Shown in pieces: positions 46,075 to 56,079 of a stretch of 64,000 bases of DNA (positions within the stretch are counted from its first letter, which is position 1; each line of letters opens with the position of its first letter). Source of the DNA: Shewanella sp. Isolate13. Its GTDB lineage: Bacteria > Pseudomonadota > Gammaproteobacteria > Enterobacterales > Shewanellaceae. The stretch lies in contig NZ_JAKEVD010000017.1 of assembly GCF_022398325.1 (NCBI RefSeq), positions 1 through 64,000 of the forward strand, given 5' to 3'. A model generated the notes under the pieces. That model saw only the letters and a program-made list of their open reading frames with translations. It was not told the DNA's origin and did not search any database. The translations under genes were made by a program, and so were the position numbers.

Positions 46075-47958
46075 ATGCCCAAGCCGTTTTTGTTAATAAA
46101 AATCATTCTATTGCTAGGCTTACCTTCGGTAAGCGCCTTAGGCTACGCCGAACAAAGTCATAATGATAAGGCCGATGCCATTTTTAAACTGCTTGATAGC
46201 GGCACCATTGAGCAAAACGCGACCACCCAAGCTTACTTAGAGGAACTCGACTCACTCATCCCCACAACTGATATTCAAAGACAACTTCGACTAACCCGAG
46301 CTCGTTGCTGGGCGTTTAATGTGTTCGAAGAGGGGCAAGTTAGTAAGGGATTGGCATTTGCGCAGCAGGCATTGAACAATCCAAACTTAGCCAATTACCC
46401 TAATGACAAGTTAGATCTCGAGCTCTGTGAAGCTTGGCTGACCGAACAAGAAGGCGATGTGGACTTAGCGCTCTCTGGTTATAACAAGGTGATCGCTCAA
46501 GCCTATGCATTAGAGGACTTGCGCCTAGTTGCCGATGCCAGAGGCATGCGCGGCTACCTACACTCCTATCAAGGAAACTTCACTCAAGGACTAGAGGACT
46601 TACTCACCTCTCGCTCGCTATATCAGAGCCTTGACTTATCGGCTTGGGCCCGCACCAGCCTGTATGAGATCGCCACCATTTATCGCCGCCTTGGCGATCA
46701 AAAGAGTGCGATTCGTTACTTTAAACAATTGCAAAAAAGCTATATCGAAAGCGACAACTTAGATGGTGCAAACGCAATCACTGTCGCTATCGCCATTGCC
46801 GAAGAGGAACTGGGTAATTTAGACCGCGCCAAACGCCTATTTGAGCAAGGTTATCACTATTGGAAAAACAACAACCGAGACTTAGAGCAAGCAACGGTCG
46901 CGGTCAATATCGCCGGCACCTTAATCAAACTTGGCGAATTTGAGCAAGCCAGTCAATATCTCGATGAGGCAGAGCCTTTTATCCTGCCAACGGATGAAGC
47001 CTTCTACAGCTTTTTGCATCTGTTTCGGGCACAGCTCTATCTCGGCGATGGCCTACTGCCACAAACCCATAAGAGTATCGCCTATGCGCGCACGGCCTTT
47101 AGTCGTGTGAAAAATCTAAGGGGATTGGCACAGCTGCAACTGGTTGAGAGCCAAGCCTTTGTTCAACAAGCTCGATGGAAACAAGCCTACTATGCGCTAA
47201 GCGAATATGTGAAGCTGCATAATGAGTTAGATGCCAAGTTGCTCTCGAGTTACACCACCGAGATGCGTACTCGCTTCAATGCCAATCAGATCGAAGAGGA
47301 AAACCGTCACCTGATTGAAAACCAGCAACTCAAAGAGCTAGAGCTGGCGATGCTTGAGCAAAACAAGCTACAGCAATGGATCATCATTGTACTTGGCAGC
47401 TTTTTGATGCTTATCATCTCAATATTTGCCTATAAGCAGATCCAGAAAAACCGCTTACTGTCGGCCTTAGCCCTCACCGATGATCTAACCCAACTGCCCA
47501 ACCGCCGTTACATCTATGCCAAGGCTCAGAGTCGCTTCGAAGAGGCCCAAAGAACGCAGCAGCCTCTGTCGGTCATACTGTTCGATGCCGACTACTTTAA
47601 GCTGATTAATGACAAGCATGGTCACGAGGTTGGCGATCAGGCTCTTGTGCTATTGGCACAGACTTGCCGCAATTTACTTAGCCACAAGCATCAAGCAGCG
47701 CGGGTAGGCGGTGAAGAGTTTTTGATTCTGCTAGCCGATACCGATATGGCGCAGGCCTATAAGATTGCACAGGCCTTGGTACAGAAGGTGAGCGAGAGTA
47801 ACTTTAGCGCTTTCCCACAGGGCTTTACTATGACCATCAGCGCCGGCGTTGCCAGCCTGAGAGCCGAAGACAGTAAACTATCGCAACTGCTCAAGAGAGC
47901 CGATGACGCCCTCTACCAAGCTAAGAGCCAAGGACGCAATCAGGCCAAGGTAAGTTAA
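46075..47958 (+). CDS. TPR-containing diguanylate cyclase (GGDEF)
   Basis: This 627-residue protein has an N-terminal signal or anchor (about 6-25), an extracytoplasmic helical TPR-like region (about 45-400), a transmembrane helix at about 435-456 (IIIVLGSFLMLIISIFAY) and a C-terminal GGDEF domain. The active-site loop is VGGEEF (GGEEF at about 545-549), preceded by DDLTQLPNRRYI and FDADYFKLINDKHG. There is no RxxD inhibitory site before GGEEF, so product inhibition is unlikely. It makes c-di-GMP from two GTP in the cytosol in response to an unknown periplasmic signal. Confidence 0.92.
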   Translation: MPKPFLLIKIILLLGLPSVSALGYAEQSHNDKADAIFKLLDSGTIEQNATTQAYLEELDSLIPTTDIQRQLRLTRARCWAFNVFEEGQVSKGLAFAQQALNNPNLANYPNDKLDLELCEAWLTEQEGDVDLALSGYNKVIAQAYALEDLRLVADARGMRGYLHSYQGNFTQGLEDLLTSRSLYQSLDLSAWARTSLYEIATIYRRLGDQKSAIRYFKQLQKSYIESDNLDGANAITVAIAIAEEELGNLDRAKRLFEQGYHYWKNNNRDLEQATVAVNIAGTLIKLGEFEQASQYLDEAEPFILPTDEAFYSFLHLFRAQLYLGDGLLPQTHKSIAYARTAFSRVKNLRGLAQLQLVESQAFVQQARWKQAYYALSEYVKLHNELDAKLLSSYTTEMRTRFNANQIEEENRHLIENQQLKELELAMLEQNKLQQWIIIVLGSFLMLIISIFAYKQIQKNRLLSALALTDDLTQLPNRRYIYAKAQSRFEEAQRTQQPLSVILFDADYFKLINDKHGHEVGDQALVLLAQTCRNLLSHKHQAARVGGEEFLILLADTDMAQAYKIAQALVQKVSESNFSAFPQGFTMTISAGVASLRAEDSKLSQLLKRADDALYQAKSQGRNQAKVS

Positions 47959-48036
47959 GTCTTAAGGTTAGAGACATACCTATTTACTGCCAATTGCTGG
48001 TATCATTAAGTCTTACCTTAAACCTTTATAAGATCT

Positions 48037-49248
48037 ATGTCTGACACTTCTTCACAACTCGCTGCAATCGATAGCTTAACGCCAACTCAACTTGGTGAAT
48101 TGGCCCTCAACATTAAAACTTGGGGTCAGGAGCTAGGCTTCGCACAAATAGGTATTTGCGATACAGACTTAAGTGCGGAAGAACCTAAGCTGCAGCAGTG
48201 GTTAGAGATGGGGTATCACGGTGAGATGGGCTATATGGCCAACCATGGCATGATGCGAGCTCGACCCCATGAGCTGCATCCTGGTACAAAACGGGTCATC
48301 ACGGCGCGCATGAATTATCTGCCGCCAGAGGCGGGGTTTGCCTGTAATCTTAAAGACCCCAATCTTGGCTATATCTCCCGTTACGCAGGCGGCCGTGATT
48401 ATCATAAGATGATCCGTAATCGTCTTAAGAAACTAGGCGATAGAATCGAAGCAGAGTTAAATCAGCTTGGCGTCGATAAACCTAACTCACGCCCCTTTGT
48501 CGACTCGGCGCCAATTTTAGAGCGTCCCTTAGCCGATAAGGCGGGTCTTGGCTGGACTGGCAAACACAGCTTATTGCTCAACCAAGACGCTGGCAGTTGG
48601 TTCTTCTTAGGCGAGCTGTTAATTGATCTACCACTGCCCGTCGATATTCCTGTTGCCGAAGGTTGTAACACCTGCGTGGCCTGCATAAAGTCGTGCCCCA
48701 CCAATGCTATCGTCGAGCCTTATGTGGTTGACGGCAGTCGCTGCATCTCCTATTTAACCATTGAGCTACAGGGCGCTATCCCAGTGGAATTTAGACAGGC
48801 TATCGGCAATCGGATCTACGGCTGTGATGATTGCCAACTGGTTTGCCCGGTTAATGCTAAGGCACCTCTGACCGAAGAAAGCGACTTCCATACTCGTCCG
48901 TCACTCAAACAACCGCAGTTACTCGAGCTATTTAACTGGAGTGAAGCCGAGTTTTTAAAGCTCACCGAGGGCAGCCCTATTCGCCGGATCGGCCATAGTC
49001 GCTGGTTAAGGAATATCGCCGTGGCATTAGGCAATGCGCCCTACAATGAAGCGATCATCGAAGCGCTTGAGGCACGTAAGTCATCGAGTGAAGTGGATGA
49101 GATGGTAAGCGAGCATATCGACTGGGCACTTAGTCAGCAACATCAAAAACTGACTCAGAAAAATGGTCAGACGCTTGACCAAAGCCTCAGCCGCAAGACT
49201 CAAAGGATTATTCGCAGCGTAGAAAAAGGCCTACCGCGGGACGCGTAG
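48037..49248 (+). CDS. queG: Epoxyqueuosine reductase QueG
   Basis: The 403-residue protein catalyses the last step of queuosine biosynthesis, reducing epoxyqueuosine in tRNA with a cobalamin cofactor. FARP-like N-terminus (LGFAQIGICDTDL; GYHGEMGYMANH), then two [4Fe-4S] motifs CNTCVACIKSCP and CDDCQLVCP. A HEAT-like C-terminal helical region (RIGHSRWLRNIAVALGN) binds tRNA. The protein is cytosolic. It needs B12, which ties in with the btuB system in this window. The ATG at 48037 matches the family. Confidence 0.93.
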   Translation: MSDTSSQLAAIDSLTPTQLGELALNIKTWGQELGFAQIGICDTDLSAEEPKLQQWLEMGYHGEMGYMANHGMMRARPHELHPGTKRVITARMNYLPPEAGFACNLKDPNLGYISRYAGGRDYHKMIRNRLKKLGDRIEAELNQLGVDKPNSRPFVDSAPILERPLADKAGLGWTGKHSLLLNQDAGSWFFLGELLIDLPLPVDIPVAEGCNTCVACIKSCPTNAIVEPYVVDGSRCISYLTIELQGAIPVEFRQAIGNRIYGCDDCQLVCPVNAKAPLTEESDFHTRPSLKQPQLLELFNWSEAEFLKLTEGSPIRRIGHSRWLRNIAVALGNAPYNEAIIEALEARKSSSEVDEMVSEHIDWALSQQHQKLTQKNGQTLDQSLSRKTQRIIRSVEKGLPRDA

Positions 49249-49289
49249 GCCTAATCATTACAATCTGTATAACCAATTATTAGTAATCG

Positions 49290-49502
49290 TTATGCATGTT
49301 GATCTAGGGTGAAGCCTACCTTCACTGTTACCTGCCAGTGAGCGATTAAGCCCTCCTCTAAATGCCCTCGAGTTTCCACCACTTGAAACCACCTAAGGTG
49401 CTTCAAAGACTCATTGGCCGTAGCGATTGCATTTTTAATGGCTTCATCTGAGCTGATTGGAGACGATCCTGTTAGTTCGATAATCTTGTAGGTATGGCTC
49501 AT
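49290..49502 (-). CDS. Dodecin family flavin-binding protein
   Basis: The 70-residue protein matches dodecins (65-75 residues): [23 protein letters not shown], with helix residues [15 protein letters not shown]. The central Trp (HLRWFQV) is the family's flavin-stacking residue. Dodecins form 12-mers that store or buffer flavins. GGAGTCACT precedes the ATG. Short, but the pattern is strong. Confidence 0.9.
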   Translation of the reverse strand: MSHTYKIIELTGSSPISSDEAIKNAIATANESLKHLRWFQVVETRGHLEEGLIAHWQVTVKVGFTLDQHA

Positions 49503-49700
49503 AGTGACTCCAATTGTGATTAAGGGTGATCTTAATCAGTATAGAACAACATCTGGGTTAGTCGGATGCTATGACAGAGTAAACTGTTAATCTAATAGAT
49601 TGGCTGTTTGCGCCGCGGTTATCGAGTACTCATCAGCAAGACGATAAGCTGAAGTCAGCTTAAAAACTCGGCTGACTCAGTGACTCATTTTGCGGCCCAT

Positions 49701-50204
49701 TTAGTTAGTCACTTGGAAACTACCCACACCAAAATCAAAGGTCTTCGCCAAGCGATTCCAAGCATTAATTTGAATCACCACCAGTGTCAGCTCACTTATC
49801 TCTTTAGCCGAGAAATACCCCTTCAGCGCTTTTGTCGCCTCAACTAAACGGTTCTCTTTATGGGTCAGCCCTGCATGAGGTAGATCCGTCAGCGCTTCGG
49901 CCCAATTAAGGACAACTCGCTCTTTATCTGTGTAATAAGGCGCTTCACGCCAGATAGATAAGGAGGTCATTCTCTGGGCGGTTTCGCCTGCTGCCAGCGC
50001 TTCTTTAAAGTGCATATCGATACAATATGCACAGCCGTTGATTAGTGATACTCGGTAACGAATAAGCTCGAGTAGAGTGAGGTCAATACCACAACTGTTG
50101 ACATGATTTTCGGTCTTTAGCATACAGCCCATCACGCCGCTAGCGATATCGCTACTGCCTAGGGCTGCGGTAATTGAAAGCTTTTGATTAGTTGCTTGAG
50201 TCAT
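49701..50204 (-). CDS. AhpD-like carboxymuconolactone decarboxylase family protein
   Basis: Start at ATG 50204 (MTQATNQKL) with AGAAGG about 11 nt upstream; the frame extends upstream but the extension is hydrophobic and would clash with the LysR promoter. The 167-residue helical protein has the AhpD redox motif GCAYCIDMH with two Cys and His. Members reduce peroxiredoxins or act as peroxidases. It diverges from a LysR regulator, so control by that regulator is likely. Confidence 0.85.
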   Translation of the reverse strand: MTQATNQKLSITAALGSSDIASGVMGCMLKTENHVNSCGIDLTLLELIRYRVSLINGCAYCIDMHFKEALAAGETAQRMTSLSIWREAPYYTDKERVVLNWAEALTDLPHAGLTHKENRLVEATKALKGYFSAKEISELTLVVIQINAWNRLAKTFDFGVGSFQVTN

Positions 50205-50333
50205 CTTATGTACCTTCTGGATAAAGTAAGTTAGTGGAACAACACCTATTATCCATAGCCACAAAAAAGCTGGAATCCCCATCAAAACTGCTTTACCTTT
50301 GCATAAAATGCAAAGATAGATTTGAGACTCACC

Positions 50334-51221
50334 ATGCTAAATGCGATGCGGATCTTCATCAAAGTTGTTGAGCTAGGTAGCTTCTCCAAAGCCGCTAACG
50401 TACTCAATATGGCACCATCGAGCGTCGCACGAAATATCGATGCTCTAGAGCAGGACTTCAATGCCCTGCTGTTAAAGCGTAGCACCCGACAACTGCTACT
50501 CACCGAAGCCGGGGAGCAATTCTTAGAGGGCGCACGTAAGCTGGTTGATGATGAAGAGAGATTAAAGATATCGCTCTCAGAGCAAGATAAGCAGCCCGAA
50601 GGTACATTAAGGATTTCTGTATTCGAAGGTTTTGGTCGAGTCAAAATCTGCCCGATCCTGCCTAGGTTTCTAACCCAATATCCTAAGGTGAAGATTGAGA
50701 TAGATCTCGACAATCGACTGGTTGACCTGCACTCGGAAAACGTCGATATCGCGATTCGTATTGGTAAGCCCGCCGACTCTAGCTTGCATGGCAGAATGTT
50801 GATGGCAAATCAGACTTCGCTCTGTGCTAGCGCCAACTATTTAAAACAGTTTGGGACGCCCAAGAAACCTGAAGATCTACAGCGACACAACTGCCTGCTA
50901 CTGGACCGCGACCGACAGCGTACCCACTGGCATTTTCGTAAAGGAAAACAATACAAGAAGGTCCCAGTATCTGGCAACTTAACCTCAAGGGGTGGAACAC
51001 CAATATTAGAAGCCGCCATACATCATGGCGGCATAGTGCAACTGTCGAGCTGGATGATGGATGACTTAATCCAAAAGGGTAACTTAGTCCGCTGCTTACC
51101 CGAATGGACGCCATCACTATCTGAACACTCGAGTGGCGATATCTACGCCCTGTACCGTGGAGGAAAACATATGCGCCCTGCCGTCCGTGCGTTTATCGAC
51201 TACTTGGTGTTATCCCTCTAA
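50334..51221 (+). CDS. LysR-family regulator divergent from the AhpD-like gene
   Basis: ATG at 50334 (MLNAMRIFIKVVELG) is preferred over the TTG at 50322. HTH: SFSKAANVLNMAPSSVARNIDALEQDFN, then a substrate-binding domain with DIAIRIGKPADSSLHGRML, typical of the CrgA/DsdC-type LysR group. About 295 residues. It likely controls itself and the divergent carboxymuconolactone decarboxylase-like gene. Confidence 0.9.
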   Translation: MLNAMRIFIKVVELGSFSKAANVLNMAPSSVARNIDALEQDFNALLLKRSTRQLLLTEAGEQFLEGARKLVDDEERLKISLSEQDKQPEGTLRISVFEGFGRVKICPILPRFLTQYPKVKIEIDLDNRLVDLHSENVDIAIRIGKPADSSLHGRMLMANQTSLCASANYLKQFGTPKKPEDLQRHNCLLLDRDRQRTHWHFRKGKQYKKVPVSGNLTSRGGTPILEAAIHHGGIVQLSSWMMDDLIQKGNLVRCLPEWTPSLSEHSSGDIYALYRGGKHMRPAVRAFIDYLVLSL

Positions 51222-51264
51222 CGATATGGCCAGCATCCATGTCAATAACCATGGCCAATCGTCA

Positions 51265-51786
51265 CTAAGAGGCCCATAACATACGCCACCAGATCCCCGG
51301 CAAGCTGGTAAAGCCTGTGGTATAGGACACAACCTTTCCCTCTTTGATTATCATCAAGGTCGGTGTGACATGTACCGACCAGTCGCGTGCGCTGCGATTA
51401 TCGGCATCATTAATCACTGAAAAGTGATAACCATACTCCTGCATATATTCGCCAATTTCAGTATTAGAACCCGACGCTATCGCCACGCTCACCACCGGAA
51501 ACGATGCCGAAATAGACTCAACTGACGGACTCACCGAGCGACAAACTGGGCACCATGTCCCCCAGAAATAAACCAAAACAGGCTCATTAGCACTCAAGCT
51601 GGAGACATCTATTTTCTCGCCACCGAGAGCCACGCCGCTAATGGCAGGAAAATTATCGACCTCTAAGTTTCGGCTGCGCCACTTGTCCATCACCCAAGCG
51701 ACACTGCTCACCAAGACAAGCAAAATCAATAACTGCTTGAGCCAATAGCCAAGGCGTTGTTTAAATGTGGGCTGTTTTTCTGTCAT
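51265..51786 (-). CDS. Membrane-anchored thioredoxin-like protein (ScsD/TlpA type)
   Basis: ATG 51786 (MTEKQPTF...) with GAAGG five bases ahead gives a 173-residue protein; upstream ATGs exist at 51801-51810 but have a poorer site. A hydrophobic anchor (about 17-33, LLILLVLVSSVAWVMDK) is followed by a thioredoxin fold with active site WCPVC in LVYFWGTWCPVCRSVSPS and a cis-Pro in HVTPTLMII. It is a periplasmic disulfide reductase or oxidase, similar to ScsD of copper-tolerance loci. Nothing nearby indicates a partner. Confidence 0.82.
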   Translation of the reverse strand: MTEKQPTFKQRLGYWLKQLLILLVLVSSVAWVMDKWRSRNLEVDNFPAISGVALGGEKIDVSSLSANEPVLVYFWGTWCPVCRSVSPSVESISASFPVVSVAIASGSNTEIGEYMQEYGYHFSVINDADNRSARDWSVHVTPTLMIIKEGKVVSYTTGFTSLPGIWWRMLWAS

Positions 51787-51919
51787 CGCTGCCTTCATTA
51801 CGCGCATCATATCGCGAATCTAAGATGAATATGTCATACCTATTAACAGAGTAAGACCGGAGAAATGACAAAATAGTTCATCACTCGCAGCAGAGCTTAT
51901 CACTCACTGCGAGCCGCCC

Positions 51920-54190
51920 CTAACCTAACGTGCGCCTTAACTGCTTTGTCGCCTCAACTAAGTTAACTAACGCTGGCTCAACTTCATCCCATGTGCGGGT
52001 TTTAAGGCCACAGTCTGGATTCACCCACAGTTGCTCTACAGGGAGCTTGGTCGCGGCCTTTTGCATCAAGTCTAGGATCTCCTCCACCGTTGGCGTATTG
52101 GGTGAATGAATATCGTAAACCCCAGGCCCAATCTCGTTAGGGTAGTTAAAGTCTTCGAATGCATTAAGCAACTCCATCCTAGATCGCGAGGTCTCTATGG
52201 TGATCACATCGGCGTCCATCGCGCCAATCGCCGCAATGGTCTCATTAAACTCGCTGTAGCACATATGAGTGTGGATCTGCGTTTCGTTGTTGACCCCCGC
52301 TGCGCTGAGCTTAAACCCATTAACCGCCCAATTAAGATAATGCTGCCAATCACTCTTTTTCAGCGGCAATCCTTCTCGAAATGCTGGCTCGTCGATTTGA
52401 ATGATCCCGATACCTGCATCTTGCAGCTCAACGACCTCATCACGAATGGCGAGCGCGATTTGAGTAGCGATCTGCTCACGGCTAATATCTTCGCGGGCAA
52501 ATGACCAATGCAGGATAGTCACAGGTCCGGTGAGCATGCCTTTAACCGGTTTCTCGGTAAGGCTCTGCGCAAACTCGGCCCACTTGACCGTCATGGCAGT
52601 TGGTCGTGAAACATCACCATAAATTAGCGGCGGTTTAACGCAGCGGGAGCCATAACTTTGCACCCAACCAAACTGTGTGAACCCCACACCTTCAAGTTGT
52701 TCACCAAAGTACTCCACCATGTCATTACGCTCAGCTTCACCATGAACCAGAACATCAATATCCAGCTTTAATTGACGCTCAATCGTATCTTTAGTGACTT
52801 GTCGTAGCTGCTGATTATAGTGCTCTAAACTGATTTCACCCTTGCGCCATCGACTGCGTAAGCCACGAATGGCTGGCGTTTGTGGAAAACTGCCTATGGT
52901 CGTGGTGGGAAGTAAAGGCAGGCGATACCTAGCTCGTTGGGCGGCTTGTCTTACTGGGAAGGCATCATCACGCTGATAATCTCGCTCGGTTAGTGCCTCG
53001 ACACGAGCAATCACCTGTTGATTCGCCGCCTCAGCACGAGCATCACGCCTTGCTTGGCATTCGAGCACAATCGCATTGGCCTCGGCTGAATTAGGCTCCG
53101 TGAGTAACAGTTTGAGCTTAGTGAGTTCAGCAAGCTTTTGTTTGGCAAAAGAGAGTTGCAGCTTAAGCTCTGGTGCAAGGTTGGTTTCTATCTCTAAGTC
53201 CACCGGGCTATGCAGTAAAGAGCAGGAGGGTGACAACCATAAGCGCTGCTTAAGATCCCCCGCGACACTCGATAACCCCTCGGCGAGCTCGTCAAGCTCT
53301 GCCGCCCACACGTTACGACCGTTAATCACGCCCGCCGATAACACTTGCTCTGCGCCTAAACTGGGGAGGAAAGTTTGTAACTGCTCCGGGGCCGTCACTA
53401 GGTCTAAATGCAGGCCTGCAACGGGTAAGTCGGCCACGAGATGATGATGGTGAGCGATGCTGCCGTAATAACTGGCTAGCAGTATCCTTACGTTACTGCG
53501 TGCAAGCTCACGGTAGGCTTGGCTAATCGCCGCTTGCCAATCTCCCTCTAACTCCAATGCCAAAACGGGTTCATCGAGTTGCACCCACTCGACCCCTTGG
53601 CTTACAAAACGCTGCAACAGCTTTTGGTACGCCTCAATCAATCTTGGCAGTAGGCTTAACTTATCAAATTCACTCTCAACCGCTTTAGACAGATACAGGA
53701 AAGAGACAGGCCCTAAGAGCACCGGCTTTGGCTGATAACCTAACCTCTGAGCTTCGCTCACTTCATCAAACAGCTGCTGATAACCTATGTCGAAACGCTG
53801 GTCTTCGGTGAGCTCGGGAACGATATAGTGATAATTTGTATTGAAAAACTTGGTCATCTCGGCGGCTGGTGCATCTTTGCCACTCGGTGCTCGGCCACGG
53901 CCGATACGAAAGAGAGTATCAAGATCCGTTGGCGTCTCTCCACGGTGACGCTTAGGGATCACATCCAGCGTCGCGCTCAAGGTCAACACCTGATCATAGA
54001 AAGCAAAGTCGCCAACAGGCAGTAACGTCACCCCAGCATCGGCCTGCCAACGCCAGTGTGTTTGACGTAATTCTCTCGATATATCAATAAGCTGAGCCTG
54101 ATTTATCTCACCGCGCCAATACTTCTCTAGGGCAAACTTTAGCTCTCGTTGACGACCAATTCGTGGAAAACCCAAATTATTTAATTGCAT
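51920..54190 (-). CDS. metE: Cobalamin-independent methionine synthase MetE
   Basis: The 756-residue protein matches MetE (753 in E. coli): N-terminal MQLNNLGFPRIGRQRELK, linker LPLLPTTTIGSFPQTPAIR, C-terminal domain with the zinc ligands in IHTHMCYSEF and NPDCGLKTR, and IDEPAFREGLPLKK. It transfers methyl from 5-methyl-THF-triglutamate to homocysteine. The divergent metR at 54368 and the close btuB riboswitch are consistent with control by methionine and B12. Length and motifs are complete. Confidence 0.97.
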   Translation of the reverse strand: MQLNNLGFPRIGRQRELKFALEKYWRGEINQAQLIDISRELRQTHWRWQADAGVTLLPVGDFAFYDQVLTLSATLDVIPKRHRGETPTDLDTLFRIGRGRAPSGKDAPAAEMTKFFNTNYHYIVPELTEDQRFDIGYQQLFDEVSEAQRLGYQPKPVLLGPVSFLYLSKAVESEFDKLSLLPRLIEAYQKLLQRFVSQGVEWVQLDEPVLALELEGDWQAAISQAYRELARSNVRILLASYYGSIAHHHHLVADLPVAGLHLDLVTAPEQLQTFLPSLGAEQVLSAGVINGRNVWAAELDELAEGLSSVAGDLKQRLWLSPSCSLLHSPVDLEIETNLAPELKLQLSFAKQKLAELTKLKLLLTEPNSAEANAIVLECQARRDARAEAANQQVIARVEALTERDYQRDDAFPVRQAAQRARYRLPLLPTTTIGSFPQTPAIRGLRSRWRKGEISLEHYNQQLRQVTKDTIERQLKLDIDVLVHGEAERNDMVEYFGEQLEGVGFTQFGWVQSYGSRCVKPPLIYGDVSRPTAMTVKWAEFAQSLTEKPVKGMLTGPVTILHWSFAREDISREQIATQIALAIRDEVVELQDAGIGIIQIDEPAFREGLPLKKSDWQHYLNWAVNGFKLSAAGVNNETQIHTHMCYSEFNETIAAIGAMDADVITIETSRSRMELLNAFEDFNYPNEIGPGVYDIHSPNTPTVEEILDLMQKAATKLPVEQLWVNPDCGLKTRTWDEVEPALVNLVEATKQLRRTLG

Positions 54191-54320
54191 ATTGTATACC
54201 TTTTGATGTTAAGATGAGTAAAATTCAGAGTTAGCGCCCTTCTGAATGACATATAACGAAACATAGTAATGGGTGTCTGGACGTCTAGAAGTTTATTGTG
54301 ATAGCCTTAGTATTCGCAAT

Positions 54321-54355
54321 CGAAACGAATTCAAGCGCTACATGAGCGAATTTCA
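54321..54355. promoter_or_regulatory. Two MetR-like sites between metE and metR
   Basis: CGAAACGAATTCA (54321-54333) and TGAGCGAATTTCA (54343-54355) each fit TGAA-N5-TTCA with one mismatch. They are 22 bp apart, about two helix turns, and lie 13 nt before the metR start. They are plausible MetR sites controlling metR and metE. Confidence 0.5.
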
Positions 54356-54367
54356 TGTGAGGATAAT

Positions 54368-55270
54368 ATGATAGAGCTTAGACATTTACGTACGTTAGTT
54401 GCCCTAAAGGAAAGCGGCAGCCTCGCTGGGGCTGCAAAAAAACGCTTCGTCACTCAGTCGGCACTGTCGCATCAGATCAAGGAATTAGAGACCCGTATTA
54501 ACTCAGCTATTTTTGTGCGTAAGAGCAAACCGCTCTCTTTCACACAAGAAGGCACGAGACTACTCAACCTTGCTGAAGATATTCTGCCAAAAGTGATCGA
54601 AACCGAATTTGATCTGAAAAGAGGCTTAGAGGATGGTGACAACCACCTAGGCGTGGGCATCGAATGTCACAGCTGTTTTCGCTGGTTAATGCCGGTGATG
54701 GAAGAGTTTAGGCAGCAATACCCTCAAGCCGATCTGGATCTCTCTAGCCGCCACCTATTCGACTCCATCAATGCCCTTGAGCAAGGTGAACTCGATGTGG
54801 TGCTAACGTCCGATCCCGTACCGGGTCAATCGATTGCCTACCAACATCTATTCGATTTTGAAGTGAGATTAGTGGTAGCCAGTGATCACCCTTTGGCGCA
54901 GCAGGAATACGTTACTCCTAAGCAGCTGGAAAACATGTCTATTTTAAGCTATCCAGTATCACTTGAGCGCTTAGATCTCTATCGTCACTTCTTAGAGCCT
55001 GCGGGCATACAAGCTGGGCCGCAAGTAAAATGCGATCTGACCATGATGTTACTACAGCGAATCGCCTGTAAAGATGGTATCGCCGCGCTACCAAGCTGGT
55101 CGATTAGCGAAGCCCATGGCTTAAGTCTAACCAGTGTAAAACTCGGGTCTGAAGGGCTCAAACGCCCACTGTTTGGTGCCTACCGTCGTAATGGTGCCAA
55201 TGCACGCCTAGCTCAGCACTGGCTAGAGCTGGTGGCAAAAGAAGGTTTAGCAAAGCAGAGGCTGAACTAA
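54368..55270 (+). CDS. metR: LysR-family regulator MetR
   Basis: A 300-residue regulator: HTH SLAGAAKKRFVTQSALSHQIKELETRI, effector domain with ECHSCFRWLMPVMEEFRQQ, a stretch characteristic of MetR. It activates metE and others using homocysteine as co-inducer. Divergent from metE by 177 bp, as in enterobacteria. A terminator follows. Confidence 0.93.
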   Translation: MIELRHLRTLVALKESGSLAGAAKKRFVTQSALSHQIKELETRINSAIFVRKSKPLSFTQEGTRLLNLAEDILPKVIETEFDLKRGLEDGDNHLGVGIECHSCFRWLMPVMEEFRQQYPQADLDLSSRHLFDSINALEQGELDVVLTSDPVPGQSIAYQHLFDFEVRLVVASDHPLAQQEYVTPKQLENMSILSYPVSLERLDLYRHFLEPAGIQAGPQVKCDLTMMLLQRIACKDGIAALPSWSISEAHGLSLTSVKLGSEGLKRPLFGAYRRNGANARLAQHWLELVAKEGLAKQRLN

Positions 55271-55286
55271 ACTAAATGAAGTGAAA

Positions 55287-55317
55287 CAAAAAAGCCTGCA
55301 GATTTGCAGGCTTTTTT
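55287..55317. terminator. Terminator of metR (bidirectional)
   Basis: AAAAAGCCTGCA / TGCAGGCTTTTT stem with a GATT loop, A run on the left and T run on the right. Confidence 0.9.
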
Positions 55318-55350
55318 CTATGACATCCCTCGTTTTGAGATAGGTTGAAT

Positions 55351-56079
55351 TTATGCAGCTCTAAGCAGTAAATTCTTCTTGGCCAACACGCCTCTTAGCA
55401 CCAGACCGGGAGAATTAATGTTATGGGATTGGCGTAAGTTATGGGCCACCATAAACTCATCGCGTAGATCTTCATCTAAGCCTAGAGACTCGAACGCTTC
55501 AACGGTGAGCGTCAGCTGCTCATCTTCAATCACAGACTTGAGCACGCTTAACGGATAAGGCTCTTTAAGCTCAGCGTTGAGATAAGCAAATGCCGTAAGA
55601 GCGATGATCTCACCAAATACACTAAACAGCGCTAAGGTCTGCACTTCATCAGGGTTAATCTGTACATTGTCCATTTGATGAAGTTCATCGACAGCATCGA
55701 CAGCAATCGACTCGGTTAATGTCCAATATCCCTGAACCAGCTTCTTATAAGGCTGCTCCAACTCATCTAGGCGCTCTTTCAAGTAAAAAGTAAACGCATA
55801 ACGGTAGATATTGACCTGCCCTAATCGCACTAGGGCATCTTTTAATGAACGATTTTTTGTCGACTGAGGCGTCGCGTGATCTGCGCTGCTGCTACGCCAT
55901 AACAGGTGAGCAGATAAGGCGGGGTCTGACGAGACGATGTCGATAACATTGCGGATGTCGCCGTCAGCGATGATAGCCTTCTTCAAAGGGATAAGGATCC
56001 CTCTACGACCTATTACCTGCTCTTCATTGCTGATAATGGCACGTACTTGAGTAAATACCTGCTGCTCAAGATCTGTCAT
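55351..56079 (-). CDS. HDOD domain protein
   Basis: The 242-residue cytosolic protein has the HDOD (HD-related output domain) pattern: ILIPLKKAIIADGDIRNVIDIVSSDPALSAHLL, then SLKDALVRLGQVNIYRYAFTFYLK. The HD residues themselves are not conserved, as usual for this family. HDOD proteins are signalling outputs linked to c-di-GMP or chemotaxis, but the mechanism is mostly unknown. The GGDEF gene lies about 10 kb away. The 277 bp beyond its start codon show no gene. Confidence 0.85.
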   Translation of the reverse strand: MTDLEQQVFTQVRAIISNEEQVIGRRGILIPLKKAIIADGDIRNVIDIVSSDPALSAHLLWRSSSADHATPQSTKNRSLKDALVRLGQVNIYRYAFTFYLKERLDELEQPYKKLVQGYWTLTESIAVDAVDELHQMDNVQINPDEVQTLALFSVFGEIIALTAFAYLNAELKEPYPLSVLKSVIEDEQLTLTVEAFESLGLDEDLRDEFMVAHNLRQSHNINSPGLVLRGVLAKKNLLLRAA

